Shown piece after piece: positions 18,334 through 26,882 of a stretch of DNA of 64,000 bases. The position numbers were made by a program, and so were the translations under genes. How positions within the stretch are numbered: the stretch's first letter is position 1; each line of letters opens with the position of its first letter. Source of the stretch: Pseudoalteromonas sp. MEBiC 03607. GTDB taxonomy: Bacteria; Pseudomonadota; Gammaproteobacteria; Enterobacterales; Alteromonadaceae. Where the stretch lies: assembly GCF_004792295.1 (NCBI RefSeq), contig NZ_SRRY01000001.1, forward strand, positions 2,180,501-2,244,500, read 5' to 3'. A model generated the notes under the pieces. It made no database searches. It was not told where the DNA came from and saw nothing but the letters and a program-made list of their open reading frames with translations.

Positions 18334-19024
18334 TGCGTATCATATAGCCTTTGTTGCGAATTGTGTGTATGAGCTTATAAGGAGGGTGATTATCTCTCAG
18401 CTTTTTCCTTAGTCCTGAAATCCTCATATCAATAGAGCGGTCGTTATAACCTAGCTCAATTCCTCTGAGTAATTTACAACACTCCTTTCTCGAAACAACA
18501 CTCCCTGCATTTTTTGCAAGCAGTATTAGCATTTCAAACTCAGTTTGCGATAATTGAAGCTCTTCGTTATGAAGGGTTGCACGATGTATTTTGAGGTTTA
18601 TGCTCAAACTTCCAATTTTTAGCTCGTCGTTAGAGTTATGAGTGCTATGAGGCGACTGTTTGAAGCGGCGAAAGACTGCTTCGATTCTTGCCATTAAGAT
18701 ATGCGGTCTAACAGGTTTGGTTATGTAGTCATCAGCACCTAGCTTAAGTAGACTCACTTCGCTCATATCGTCATCGCAGGCTGTTAATACAATAATGGGT
18801 CCATTATAGAAAGTTCTCAATTCGCTACATATATCGCTGCCGCTCATTCCAGGCAGCATTAAATCTAATAAAACTAAGTTAGGTGTTTTCTCTTTAATTA
18901 TTGATAGTGCCTTAGCACCATTATCAACAGCAATTGACTCGAAGCCTTCAGTGAGAAAATACATTTGCATCAGACGAGAAATCTCAGGGTCGTCTTCTAC
19001 TAAAATTACACAGGGTTTAGACAT
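18326..19024 (-). CDS. OmpR/PhoB-family response regulator
   Basis: This 232-residue regulator has a receiver domain with the acidic pair EDDPE, the phospho-acceptor Asp in NLVLLDLMLPGMSG, Thr in VLTACDD and Lys in DYITKPVRP, then a winged-helix DNA-binding domain ending in LIHTIRNKGYMI. The ATG at 19024 (MSKPC) is chosen over an in-frame TTG at 19033. It is the first gene of an operon with the kinase. The triple CTTAC repeat at 19091-19120 lies about 70 bp upstream and is a likely autoregulatory site. Confidence 0.94.
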   Translation of the reverse strand: MSKPCVILVEDDPEISRLMQMYFLTEGFESIAVDNGAKALSIIKEKTPNLVLLDLMLPGMSGSDICSELRTFYNGPIIVLTACDDDMSEVSLLKLGADDYITKPVRPHILMARIEAVFRRFKQSPHSTHNSNDELKIGSLSINLKIHRATLHNEELQLSQTEFEMLILLAKNAGSVVSRKECCKLLRGIELGYNDRSIDMRISGLRKKLRDNHPPYKLIHTIRNKGYMIRNE

Positions 19025-19090
19025 TAAGAACAAATATGCATGATATATATAGTAATATTTTAGATGATAAGCGAGAGCTTCGAAAGAGAG

Positions 19091-19120
19091 ATTACAAATG
19101 CTTACAAAGGCTTACAAATG
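19091..19120 (-). promoter_or_regulatory. Triple TTACAAA direct repeat (10-bp period) upstream of response-regulator gene
   Basis: Three copies of TTACAAANGC follow each other at exactly 10-bp spacing (TTAC at 19092, 19102 and 19112). The orientation is opposite, relative to the gene it precedes, to that at 16122. This is a candidate self-regulation site of the OmpR-type protein. Confidence 0.6.
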
Positions 19121-19147
19121 CGAGTTTGACAAGTCTAAGTGGAAGTT

Positions 19148-19179
19148 AAAAAAGGGCTTTGAGCTTATTCTCAAAGCCC
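19148..19179 (-). terminator. Rho-independent terminator after the 586-aa lipoprotein gene
   Basis: On the minus strand a perfect 10-bp stem (GGGCTTTGAG / CTCAAAGCCC) with a 6-base loop is followed by six T's, 16 bp beyond the stop codon. Confidence 0.88.
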
Positions 19180-19195
19180 CCAGAAGTTGAAGGTA

Positions 19196-20956
19196 TTACT
19201 TTAAGTTTACTTCAGTAGAGAGGAACTTTAGCTTCTCAATGTTATTAACCTTAACAATACCATCACCATTATCTCGACAATCTGTGATTGTGTACCAACC
19301 ATCTTGACCTTTTTCGACGACATAATTTGCTTCTTCGCCTGAAAATATAACCGTATTGTCACCACTATTACCCACAATCGTGTTATTAAGCTCATTTACC
19401 ACTACATTGGCATTATTTGAACCCGTTAGAGTAATATCTTTTAAGTATCTAGAGTGATTTGTATATGGCTTTTTAGCGTCGAATTTTAAGCTAAAGTCAC
19501 CTTTGAAACTATCATGTATTTGAGCGTTATAGGTTAAATACGGGTGAAAGAATTGACCCATCAAATTCCAGCCGCTTGTGTCTTTTGTTTTTATATCATC
19601 ACGTGTTTTTGCTGCGTAAATTCCCCACATGCTACCCTCACCCTCTTTTTTAGGAGCTTGCCATGCTCCCCATAGTCCATAATAAGAATCTATGACGGCT
19701 GCAAGGTATTCTTGAGAAAGACTGTTCTCGCCTCTGAGTTCATCTAGCCATGCTTGGTTTTCATCTCCTCTGCCCCATAATTTGTCGGCAATGGCGTTTT
19801 CTTGAGCGAGCCTTATTTCAGTTTGGAAGTCTTTAGCAGCACCAATAAAAGTTGGGTTCTTATCAACACCAATCCCATAGTCATGAACTAAATGTAATAT
19901 TTCCTCATAGGCTGCATCTCTGTGAGTGTAATCTTGCTTGAAGTACCACTCATGACCTTCTACTTGAATCTCATTTTGGTAAAGCGGCTGTCCAGCAAGT
20001 TCTTTCGCGGGATTTTTGCCATCATCTTGACCGTTTAACAGCATCAATATTGCATTATTTTCAGCCATCTTGTTTGCGATCATTGATTTGTCTGCCCCAT
20101 ATTTAGAGCCTTCAAAATTTCTCAAGAAATGCTCAAGGATTGCTTTAGACCGCATTAATTGGCTTTCATTAATTTTGTCTTGTGCAATGATGTTTATCTT
20201 TCCTCCATTTGGCGTTGAGACATAAGCGTACTTATCAAAACCGAGAGCTGGGGTATATGTTTTGGCGAGTTCTTTAGGGATTGCATTAATTGAGCTGCTT
20301 TCATCACTTACTGATTTTAATAAATAATTTGCTACTTCATCATCGGTCATATAGTGCATACCGTTTGAAGAAGCTGCATTTAAAGTAAACCAATAAAAGT
20401 CAGGAGAAATCCCCATTTTCTTATAAAACTCGATATACATGTTATGAGATGTAGCGTCTTTAGGGTAGCTACTGCCATCCTTAGTACCATCACTCCAAGA
20501 ATGAACGCCTATTTTTGCACCTGAAGACCAGTTACGCTTTACACCAGAAGCAAATAGGTCAACTCCACCGGATGTTATATGACTTTTTTCGTCGACTGTA
20601 GTGTCTAAACCTAGCTTTCTAATTAACTTGCCTAATTCAAGGTTGGCAGTATCATCAACTGAGCCTTCAATATCACCCAAATATAGATTCTTAACTTGTG
20701 GATTTGATTTGTACATTAGGTTAAATGCTTCAGGTGAAGCATCACAGCTTACGCCATTGACTTCAACCTTCTCATTTTTTACCTGGAAAGTTAAAGGGGT
20801 TAAGTCACTTGGAAGAACAGTGCATTCAGATTTGAATTTACTTTTCTGATCAGCTATGGATTCGTTTGTGGTGTTTTTATCTGAGCTGTTAGAGCCACAG
20901 CCATTGAGCAAGAACGCGGACAAAGCAGTGATCTTAACTAGATTATTACGTTTCAT
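19196..20956 (-). CDS. Lipoprotein with ClpP/COG3904-like domain and RTX-like C-terminal tail
   Basis: This 586-residue protein has a lipoprotein signal (ALSAFLLNGC, acyl-Cys20). Residues about 85-215 resemble the ClpP-fold periplasmic family COG3904: SGGVDLFASGVKRNWSSGAK followed by GVHSW and, later, YKKMGISPDFYWF and MTDDEVANYLL, which match the family's SAC..F.aG, iGvH, Y..~mGi and lt.~E segments. Ser129 and His152 would be the nucleophile and base. A middle region of about 280 residues is not recognised. The last 75 residues (NTIVGNSGDNTVIFSG and VKVNNIEKLKF) look like a degenerate haemolysin-type domain with the DG..V.NIE.L.F ending. It is transcribed from the divergent gap holding a CTTAC repeat. 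Catalysis is inferred, not shown. Confidence 0.72.
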   Translation of the reverse strand: MKRNNLVKITALSAFLLNGCGSNSSDKNTTNESIADQKSKFKSECTVLPSDLTPLTFQVKNEKVEVNGVSCDASPEAFNLMYKSNPQVKNLYLGDIEGSVDDTANLELGKLIRKLGLDTTVDEKSHITSGGVDLFASGVKRNWSSGAKIGVHSWSDGTKDGSSYPKDATSHNMYIEFYKKMGISPDFYWFTLNAASSNGMHYMTDDEVANYLLKSVSDESSSINAIPKELAKTYTPALGFDKYAYVSTPNGGKINIIAQDKINESQLMRSKAILEHFLRNFEGSKYGADKSMIANKMAENNAILMLLNGQDDGKNPAKELAGQPLYQNEIQVEGHEWYFKQDYTHRDAAYEEILHLVHDYGIGVDKNPTFIGAAKDFQTEIRLAQENAIADKLWGRGDENQAWLDELRGENSLSQEYLAAVIDSYYGLWGAWQAPKKEGEGSMWGIYAAKTRDDIKTKDTSGWNLMGQFFHPYLTYNAQIHDSFKGDFSLKFDAKKPYTNHSRYLKDITLTGSNNANVVVNELNNTIVGNSGDNTVIFSGEEANYVVEKGQDGWYTITDCRDNGDGIVKVNNIEKLKFLSTEVNLK

Positions 20957-21021
20957 AAAGTACCTAATGTATTGGAATATATTATCAATAAATCAGTAAC
21001 AACGCTTTATATCAATAAGCT

Positions 21022-21044
21022 CTTACAAATCTTACATTACTTAC
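21022..21044 (+). promoter_or_regulatory. Triple CTTAC direct repeat (9-bp period) in divergent gap
   Basis: CTTAC occurs at 21022, 21031 and 21040, between the divergent starts at 20956 and 21073. It could overlap the -35 region of the + strand gene, which has TATTTAAT as a possible -10. The period is 9 rather than 10 bp, unlike the two related clusters, which weakens the case for one shared regulator. Confidence 0.5.
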
Positions 21045-21072
21045 AAAATTTGCCTTCTACTTATTTAATTTT

Positions 21073-21579
21073 ATGATTAAGTCACGGCAAAATATTAATC
21101 GCCACGGCCAGCATGAAGAAGTTTTTCATTTTTTTCTAATATTGGTTTTAAGCATTAGTGTTTTTTCTATTGGTGAGCAAACTTTAGATGGGTGTTATGC
21201 ATCAAGTGAACAAATCACTGACCTTTCTTCAGGATTGGAGACTTTAAAAACCTCTTATATAAACATTTCCGAAACAGAAAATGGATACTTAGTAAACGGA
21301 CTTATTTGGGGTGCAAATTTTCATGTTTGCGAAGTTATTGATGAAAGAGGTCCTTTACTGATGTATCAAGAAGGCAACCTTTTAAAATTTAGTTATGATG
21401 AACCAGACTACGGAATTCAGTGCAGTCTTATAATTACGATAAAAGATGAGCAAATTGAGTTCAATAATCAGGAACATGCTTGCTCTAAAAGTGTCTTTTT
21501 TTGCGGTAGTAGAATTTCGCTCGATGGAATCACATTACCAAAGATAAAAAATTCTTGTCAAAAAGGCTTTGGTGAGTAA
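21073..21579 (+). CDS. Hypothetical protein with N-terminal membrane anchor
   Basis: This 168-residue protein has a short basic N-terminus, one hydrophobic segment (residues about 18-37, VFHFFLILVLSISVFSIG) and a predicted extracytoplasmic beta-rich domain with six Cys residues that could form disulfides (GCYASSE, HVCEV, IQCSL, HACSK, FFCGS, SCQKG). No family is recognised. It is divergent from the lipoprotein gene and shares its CTTAC-repeat gap, suggesting joint control. No clear ribosome-binding site precedes the ATG. Confidence 0.6.
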   Translation: MIKSRQNINRHGQHEEVFHFFLILVLSISVFSIGEQTLDGCYASSEQITDLSSGLETLKTSYINISETENGYLVNGLIWGANFHVCEVIDERGPLLMYQEGNLLKFSYDEPDYGIQCSLIITIKDEQIEFNNQEHACSKSVFFCGSRISLDGITLPKIKNSCQKGFGE

Positions 21580-21862
21580 ATTCGGTTGCAACTCGTAATG
21601 AGGCAGAAACGAGTCATGCTTGATGTACGATATTGAAACTCTCCGAATTTCGGAAAAGAATGAACAATGAATGATGATTAAATGAATTAAAATTACTAAG
21701 CAGCTAAGTTAGAATTTAAAGTCAATCGGTTAACTTGCTTCAATACTAAGACTAAAAGTCTTTTAAGCGTGAAAATAAAATTGTTAATTTAGTCAAATTT
21801 ATGTGTAATGGATACATTACAAGCGCTGAGCATTACAGGGAGCTGTAGCATAAACAACACCC

Positions 21863-21950
21863 ACTTAACCAACTGAGCATGTAGCAACTCAGCTCAACAG
21901 ACTATTATGCAACGCAAACAACGTGTCGTATAAATGCCATAATGTTAGGT
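21863..21950. other. attC-like integron recombination site
   Basis: ACTTAAC (21863-21869, fits RYYYAAC) pairs with GTTAGGT (21944-21950, fits GTTRRRY) with one G-T wobble. Inside are two unpaired 5-base spacers (CAACT and ATAAT), then a 5-bp arm (GAGCAT with ATGCC) with one extra, unpaired A. That is the R-box / unpaired spacer / L-box with extrahelical base layout of attC sites, and 88 bp is within the known size range. The small gene starting at 21967 follows as in a cassette. No integrase and no clear second site were seen. Confidence 0.5.
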
Positions 21951-21966
21951 ATACAAGGAGAGTCTT

Positions 21967-22432
21967 GTGAAAAAATCTATATTAGTGTTATTTTGTTTTC
22001 TTTTTTTCATTTACCAGTAATGCAAATGACCAATTCACTTCAGAGCAATTAATTGAAAAAGCTAAAGCATTTGTAGCAGCAAAAAATGCGCGTCAGCAGC
22101 CCGACACAACAATTAAAGAAGTAGACTACTTTATCTCGTTACTAGCTGATGATTTCATTGATGAACACGTCAAATATAAATTTGTTTATTCAGATAAATC
22201 AAAACTTCGCGAGGATATGATAAGTAAGCTAAATGATGAAGTTATTTATAGTTCAATAGAAATAAATGAGATTATGGTTGATGCTAACGTAGTTTTGGTA
22301 AAAATGACTGAATCAGGTAAAGTTAAACCAGCTCATTTAGACAAAACTATCAAGTACAATAAAACCAATATTATTTCACTTGAGTTTAATCAATTAGGTT
22401 TAATCAAACACATTCGTCGACATCACGGGTAA
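21967..22432 (+). pseudogene. Small secreted protein (SnoaL/NTF2-like size), frameshifted in signal peptide
   Basis: A GTG start with AAGGAGAG begins MKKSILVLFCFLF and then hits a stop. Removing one T from the T7 tract at about 22001-22007 gives a perfect signal peptide (cleavage after FTSNA) joined to a continuous frame that reads NDQFTSEQLIEKAKAFVAA and runs to 22432. The restored protein has about 154 residues. Its mature part, with an early helix and a later beta region of the kind YSSIEINEIMVDANVVLVKM, is like the small NTF2/SnoaL-fold secreted proteins, though I do not recognise a specific family. It may be a cassette gene behind the attC-like site. The extra base may be genuine, slippage-prone, or an assembly error. 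Confidence 0.8.
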
Positions 22433-22459
22433 TGTATATTAGATAAAAGAGGGGTTAAA

Positions 22460-22732
22460 TTGAAGCGTAGTAATAATTTCAAAGTTCATTTGGGTTTGTT
22501 AGTGTTATGCATAATAGGCTTTCAATTTCAACCTAAAACCATTGATGGCTTCTTTGTTAACCCGTTTTATATAGGTAGCATGGTGCTTGCTATTATATTA
22601 GTAGTTAGAGCGTTGCGTTATACCTGCCAAAAGTGCTCAAGAAACCAAATAGTACAAGGCTTTTACAAATATCGTTTACCAACGTCAAAGTGTTACAACT
22701 GCGATTATGATATTGATCAACATCATACATAA
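22460..22732 (+). CDS. Small membrane protein with C-terminal zinc ribbon
   Basis: This 90-residue protein has two hydrophobic segments (residues about 11-23 and 38-52) and a C-terminal pair of CxxC motifs (CQKC and CYNC) that should bind one zinc. The TTG start is chosen for the GAGGGG eight bases upstream. It lies 27 bp after the preceding small gene and is probably co-transcribed. No family or function is recognised. Confidence 0.65.
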   Translation: MKRSNNFKVHLGLLVLCIIGFQFQPKTIDGFFVNPFYIGSMVLAIILVVRALRYTCQKCSRNQIVQGFYKYRLPTSKCYNCDYDIDQHHT

Positions 22733-22879
22733 CAAAAAATAAATACTATAAAAAACAGAGCGTTAGGGTTGGGTCTGCTTCATATTTTAGCTAAACATTC
22801 TTGCCGGTTACAAAAGCTTTACCAAGCATCTGCTCTTATAATTCAAGTATAGGTTACCAAAATCGCTTATTTAATCAGA

Positions 22880-22904
22880 TAAAAGCCCAGCTTAAGTGGG
22901 CTTT
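22880..22904 (-). terminator. Rho-independent terminator after the DUF2383 gene
   Basis: On the minus strand AAAGCCCA and TGGGCTTT form a stem with a 7-base loop and are followed by TTTTAT, 14 bp after the stop codon. Confidence 0.8.
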
Positions 22905-22917
22905 GCACTCTCACAAT

Positions 22918-23361
22918 TTAATGCTTTTTCATTTTACTCATTTCAGCATGACAACTTTGAATTGTCAGCAGGGTTTTTGATAACGCGGCTTCACAATCAT
23001 GTGGTTGTGGTTTTTTAAGCGCATGTTTGATTTCGGCTAGTGTTTTATCTTCAACTTCTTCAAGTTCGCTAACATAGGTGGCGTTTTTGTCGGCACCTAG
23101 TTTAGTAATTAGTGATGTATAGGCTTTACGTGCTTCTACAGCAAAGTCAGAGCCATTTTCGCGCTCGCCATTTTCGTTAATAGCATAAGGTTGTAAGCGC
23201 TCAACACTTACTTTACGCGCATCTATCATGCGTTGAAATAAGGCAATAATGCTTGGGTCGGTTACTTTTTCCTGTGCTTTTTCATAAAAATCGATACCGC
23301 TATTCATAACTTGGATGATATCTGCAATATGATGAACGTCTTGTCCTTGATGAGTATTCAT
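22918..23361 (-). CDS. PA2169-family four-helix-bundle protein (DUF2383)
   Basis: This 147-residue helical protein matches the PA2169/DUF2383 pattern: an N-terminal helix around residue 20 (SGIDFYEKAQEKV), a second with FQRMIDARKVSVERLQPY, and a C-terminal AEIKHALKK followed by Cys-containing helix QSCHAEM. The ferritin-like bundle family is often stress-linked but has no settled function. The start at 23361 (MNTHQGQ) is preceded by AGAGGT; the longer frame has no such signal. Confidence 0.8.
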   Translation of the reverse strand: MNTHQGQDVHHIADIIQVMNSGIDFYEKAQEKVTDPSIIALFQRMIDARKVSVERLQPYAINENGERENGSDFAVEARKAYTSLITKLGADKNATYVSELEEVEDKTLAEIKHALKKPQPHDCEAALSKTLLTIQSCHAEMSKMKKH

Positions 23362-23547
23362 AATGACCTCTTTTTGAATATTAAAAACAATGCAATGAGT
23401 TACTTGCAAAGCATATTCCAGTTCACTACTTAAATATAAAGTTATTGTATTTCAGGTGGTTGTAGGTTTTTAATAGGAGGGCATATGCTGATAAGCTAAG
23501 CTAATACTTGGCTTATCAGCAATAATTACAATTTGGTTGGTAAAATC

Positions 23548-24486
23548 TTACTTAAGCTCGTCGGCCACTTCTGCAACCTTTTGGCGTAACCAAATATGGC
23601 TTGCATCACGGTGTAATAGCGGGCTCCAAATCATATCGAGCTCAAACGGCGGAATAGGGAATGGCGGCTCAAGAATTTTAAGGCCCGGATCGTCTAAATA
23701 AATATTTGCCGCTTTTGAAGGTAGCGTTGCAACCAAATTTTGCTCTTTCGCTAAGTGAATGGCTACGTGGTAGTTACGGGTAAAGGTGGCAATATTACGG
23801 TGTTTACCAAAGTGAGCGAGCGCCTCATCGACCCAACCTAGCTTTTGCACATCTTTAGGGTCCATACCAACGCCTACACCAAAGCCTGTTTTACTTACCC
23901 AGATATGACGCGCTTTTAAATAGCTGTCGAGGCTGAAGTCTTTAATAATCGGGTTATCTGCTTTTACTAAGCAACAAAAGCTGTCTTTCCAAATTTGCTT
24001 ATAGTGAAACGACTGCGGTAAGTTTTCAAAGCGGTTGATAGCCATATCAACTTTGCCGTTTTCAACATCGTGGAAGGTTACATCACTTGGGGTCAAAATA
24101 TCGAGTGTGGTATCAGGGGCTTCTTCGTGTAATTTACTTAATAAGCGTGGGGCAAGGGTACTTGCTGCATAGTCACTGGCCATTATACGAAAAACACGTT
24201 TACTTTGTGATGCCTCAAACTCGCGGTTTGGTGCAAGTGTTTCTTCAAGGGTCATTAATATGCCGCGGATCACTGGCTGTAACTCTTTTGCACGCTCTGT
24301 CGGTACCATACCCTCACTGGTACGCACCAAAATTGGGTCGTTAAATAAATTACGTAAGCGTTTTAAGCCATTACTCATTGCTGGCTGGGTAATGCTAAGC
24401 TGGTTAGCTGCTTTGGTTACATTACATTCCCTGAGAAGAGTATCTAGGTAAACAAGTAAGTTTAAATCTATTTTACTAATATTCAT
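23548..24486 (-). CDS. LysR-family transcriptional regulator
   Basis: This 312-residue regulator has the LysR winged helix at residues about 5-65 (LNLLVYLDTLLRECNVTKAA then QPAMSNGLKRLRNLF) and a two-lobed effector domain from about 95. The NodD/LeuO-like short spacing of the first lobe is apparent. It begins 16 bp after the aceK stop, with AAGGAC before its ATG, so both are likely one operon. The target and effector are unknown. Confidence 0.92.
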   Translation of the reverse strand: MNISKIDLNLLVYLDTLLRECNVTKAANQLSITQPAMSNGLKRLRNLFNDPILVRTSEGMVPTERAKELQPVIRGILMTLEETLAPNREFEASQSKRVFRIMASDYAASTLAPRLLSKLHEEAPDTTLDILTPSDVTFHDVENGKVDMAINRFENLPQSFHYKQIWKDSFCCLVKADNPIIKDFSLDSYLKARHIWVSKTGFGVGVGMDPKDVQKLGWVDEALAHFGKHRNIATFTRNYHVAIHLAKEQNLVATLPSKAANIYLDDPGLKILEPPFPIPPFELDMIWSPLLHRDASHIWLRQKVAEVADELK

Positions 24487-24502
24487 TCTGTGTCCTTGGT
24501 GT

Positions 24503-26227
24503 TTACCAATAATGGATAAATCGTTGTGCAGCAGGGTATGGGTAAATATGGCTTACTACACCTTGCTTAAAGTTGTATTGTGCTTGTCGCCAATAGGCTG
24601 GATCTTCAAGCTCAGGGTGTGTACTCAATAAGTATTGCTTATACACCGGGTTTGCTGTCACAAAGGTACATAATTGCTCTGGAAACACATCTTGTGGTGC
24701 CACAGAGTAGCTTTGCTCATTGGCTAGGTAATCATCGTACGTTTTGGCTTTAGGCAAAGCACGAAAATTCATATCGGTTAGATACTGAACTTCATCGTAG
24801 TCATAAAAAATAACGCGATTATGTTTACTCACCCCAAAGTTTTTCAACAGCATGTCGCCTGGGAAAATATTAACGGCGATCATTTCTTTTAAGGCTTGGC
24901 CATATTCTTCTATTGCCTCAAAAGCTTGTTGCTCACTGGCATTTTCAAGATAAAGATTTAACGGTGTCATCCGTCTTTCAATATATAAATGCTTGATGAT
25001 TAGCCATTCGCCTTCAATAATCATCGAAGAACCAATGGTTTTATGTAACTCTTCAAGTAATTTACTATCAAATCGGGCTAGTGGAAATACGACGTTCGAA
25101 TACTCTATGGTATCGGCCATGCGACCAACACGGTCATGACTTTTTACTAATTGGTAGCGTTTTAATACGGTATCGCGGCCAAAGGGTTTGCTTTCACCAA
25201 AGGTGTCTTTAATTACTTTAAATACATAGCCAAACGAGGGCAGGGTAAATACCATCATTACCATACCTGGTGTACCGGGGGCTATAACGAGCTGGTCATT
25301 TGAATGATCTAAATGACTTAAGAACTCACGATAAAATTCGGTCTTACCTTGTTTATGAAAACCTATGGCATTGTAAAGCTCTGCCAGTGTTTTATTAGGC
25401 ATAAGCTGATTTAAAAAGCGCACTAACGCGGATGGTGCATGGGTTTCAACCATAAAATAAGCACGGGCAAAACCAAAGATAACCCGCATTTGTGATGATT
25501 TGGTAAGTAGGGCGTCAAGGTATAGGCCTTTGTCTTCATGATGTAACACAGCAATAATAAATGGCTGTACGCCACTTTCTGAAACGACCCGGCCAACAAT
25601 ATAAGCGGCTTTGTTACGGTAAAAAGGGGCTTGCAGTATATCAAAGCGCATTTGCCATGCTTGATGATGTGTATCGGGTGCTTGTTTATAAAAGGCTTTT
25701 ACCAGCAAGCGAATATCCCGTTCTAAATCAACAAAGGGGGCTTTAAAATCAAACTGGTTAATAATTTTGCGAATAGTAGGTCTTAAGCCATCAACAACCG
25801 GGTGGTAACTACGATATTCGGCTTCCATTGGCAATGCTGGGGCATCTGCTAGCGTTGCTTTTACAAATATAAAGTCATTATTAAAATAACGGCGATGGAA
25901 TAAACGACAAAAAACTGAGTTGTAAAAGGTTTCGGCGAGTTCTGCTTGAGGATGAAAGCGCAAAAATTGCTGATAAAGTTGTTTGGTTTCAAGCCAGCAG
26001 GTTTGGTCTAAGGTAATAATTTGCTGTTCATTAAGCGATTTGAGCTTAGCAATGGTTTCGTTAACCCGATCATCGTAATGGCTAATTCTGAGTTTGCTTA
26101 TTTCATTTATTTTTTGCCAATCACGCTGTGCAAACGCGAGTGGTGCTTTAGCAGTAATTGCTTGAAAGAGTTTATAGTGATTGCGAAACCCAGATAAAAT
26201 TAACTCTGCAATGTGTTGTGGCTGCAT
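24503..26227 (-). CDS. aceK: Isocitrate dehydrogenase kinase/phosphatase
   Basis: AceK phosphorylates and dephosphorylates isocitrate dehydrogenase to divide flux between the TCA cycle and the glyoxylate shunt. The 574-residue length is typical. The ATP-binding loop APGTPGMVMMVFTLPSF, the lysine in YVFKVIKDTFGES and the catalytic segment MLLKNFGVSKHNRVIFYDYD (with the Asn and Asp metal-binding residues) are present. aceB and aceA are not adjacent, unlike in enterics. A LysR gene follows. Confidence 0.95.
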   Translation of the reverse strand: MQPQHIAELILSGFRNHYKLFQAITAKAPLAFAQRDWQKINEISKLRISHYDDRVNETIAKLKSLNEQQIITLDQTCWLETKQLYQQFLRFHPQAELAETFYNSVFCRLFHRRYFNNDFIFVKATLADAPALPMEAEYRSYHPVVDGLRPTIRKIINQFDFKAPFVDLERDIRLLVKAFYKQAPDTHHQAWQMRFDILQAPFYRNKAAYIVGRVVSESGVQPFIIAVLHHEDKGLYLDALLTKSSQMRVIFGFARAYFMVETHAPSALVRFLNQLMPNKTLAELYNAIGFHKQGKTEFYREFLSHLDHSNDQLVIAPGTPGMVMMVFTLPSFGYVFKVIKDTFGESKPFGRDTVLKRYQLVKSHDRVGRMADTIEYSNVVFPLARFDSKLLEELHKTIGSSMIIEGEWLIIKHLYIERRMTPLNLYLENASEQQAFEAIEEYGQALKEMIAVNIFPGDMLLKNFGVSKHNRVIFYDYDEVQYLTDMNFRALPKAKTYDDYLANEQSYSVAPQDVFPEQLCTFVTANPVYKQYLLSTHPELEDPAYWRQAQYNFKQGVVSHIYPYPAAQRFIHYW

Positions 26228-26318
26228 ATAAACTCCTTACTTATACCAACATAGAGCAATAACTCTATAGGTGTTAAGAATATGTTATTTATTCTTCAAA
26301 CCCAATAGTAAAGTGTAT

Positions 26319-26798
26319 TTAATTATATCGAGCGAGTTTTTTCTCTAAGTTTACGATTTTTTTGTTAATGTTTTTCACGTCTCGCACGTATTGCTTATTA
26401 ATTGCTTTAAGCTGTTTATTTATGTCTTTGTTAATTTCTTTCGCTTTTTTATCTGACAACCTTTTATTTAAGCGTTGTTCCTGTTGATATTGCGCTCTAT
26501 CTCGATCGCGGCTCAAAATATCTAAACGATACTTATAACTACGGATCTCTGCTTCGAGAGCTCTAATAATTTGCTGGCGCTCTAATTCATTCAGCTCTTT
26601 AACATAATTATTAGGTGCTTTAATGTCGGGATCGGTAACGTGGATTTTGTGCTTGGTTGCACGGTTACCGCAGGGGTATTCACTAAAAACGGTGCCTCTG
26701 TCTGTGACGCACTTATAGTATTCAGTTGTTGCAGCAAGTGATGAAAGGGAGCAGGTCAACAAACAAACTATTATTGAAAAAGTGATTATAGTTTTCAT
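26319..26798 (-). CDS. DUF4124-domain secreted protein with coiled coil
   Basis: This is a protein of about 160 residues with a signal peptide (TIITFSIIVCLLTCSLSSLAA). The first mature part, EYYKCVTDRGTVFSEYPCG, is the DUF4124 signature with its two cysteines. The rest is a highly charged coiled coil (LERQQIIRALEAEIRSYKYR and QLKAINKQYVRDVKNINKK). The start at 26798 (MKTII) is favoured because the AGGAG lies 11 bases away; an in-frame ATG at 26807 is only two bases from it. It follows the YejM-like gene but is separately spaced. Function is unknown. Confidence 0.72.
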   Translation of the reverse strand: MKTIITFSIIVCLLTCSLSSLAATTEYYKCVTDRGTVFSEYPCGNRATKHKIHVTDPDIKAPNNYVKELNELERQQIIRALEAEIRSYKYRLDILSRDRDRAQYQQEQRLNKRLSDKKAKEINKDINKQLKAINKQYVRDVKNINKKIVNLEKKLARYN

Positions 26799-26882
26799 GA
26801 CATCCATGTCTCCTAAATCAGTAATAGGGCTCTGTGTGAGTATATTTAAAACTAGCTCGTAATAATGATTTATCAATAATCA

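Noticed and set aside
22725-22775. Possible second attC (ATAAC ... GCGTTAGGG) after the zinc-ribbon gene
   Set aside because: The ends pair at only 5 of 7 positions and GTTAGGG breaks the GTTRRRY rule; no inner arms were found.
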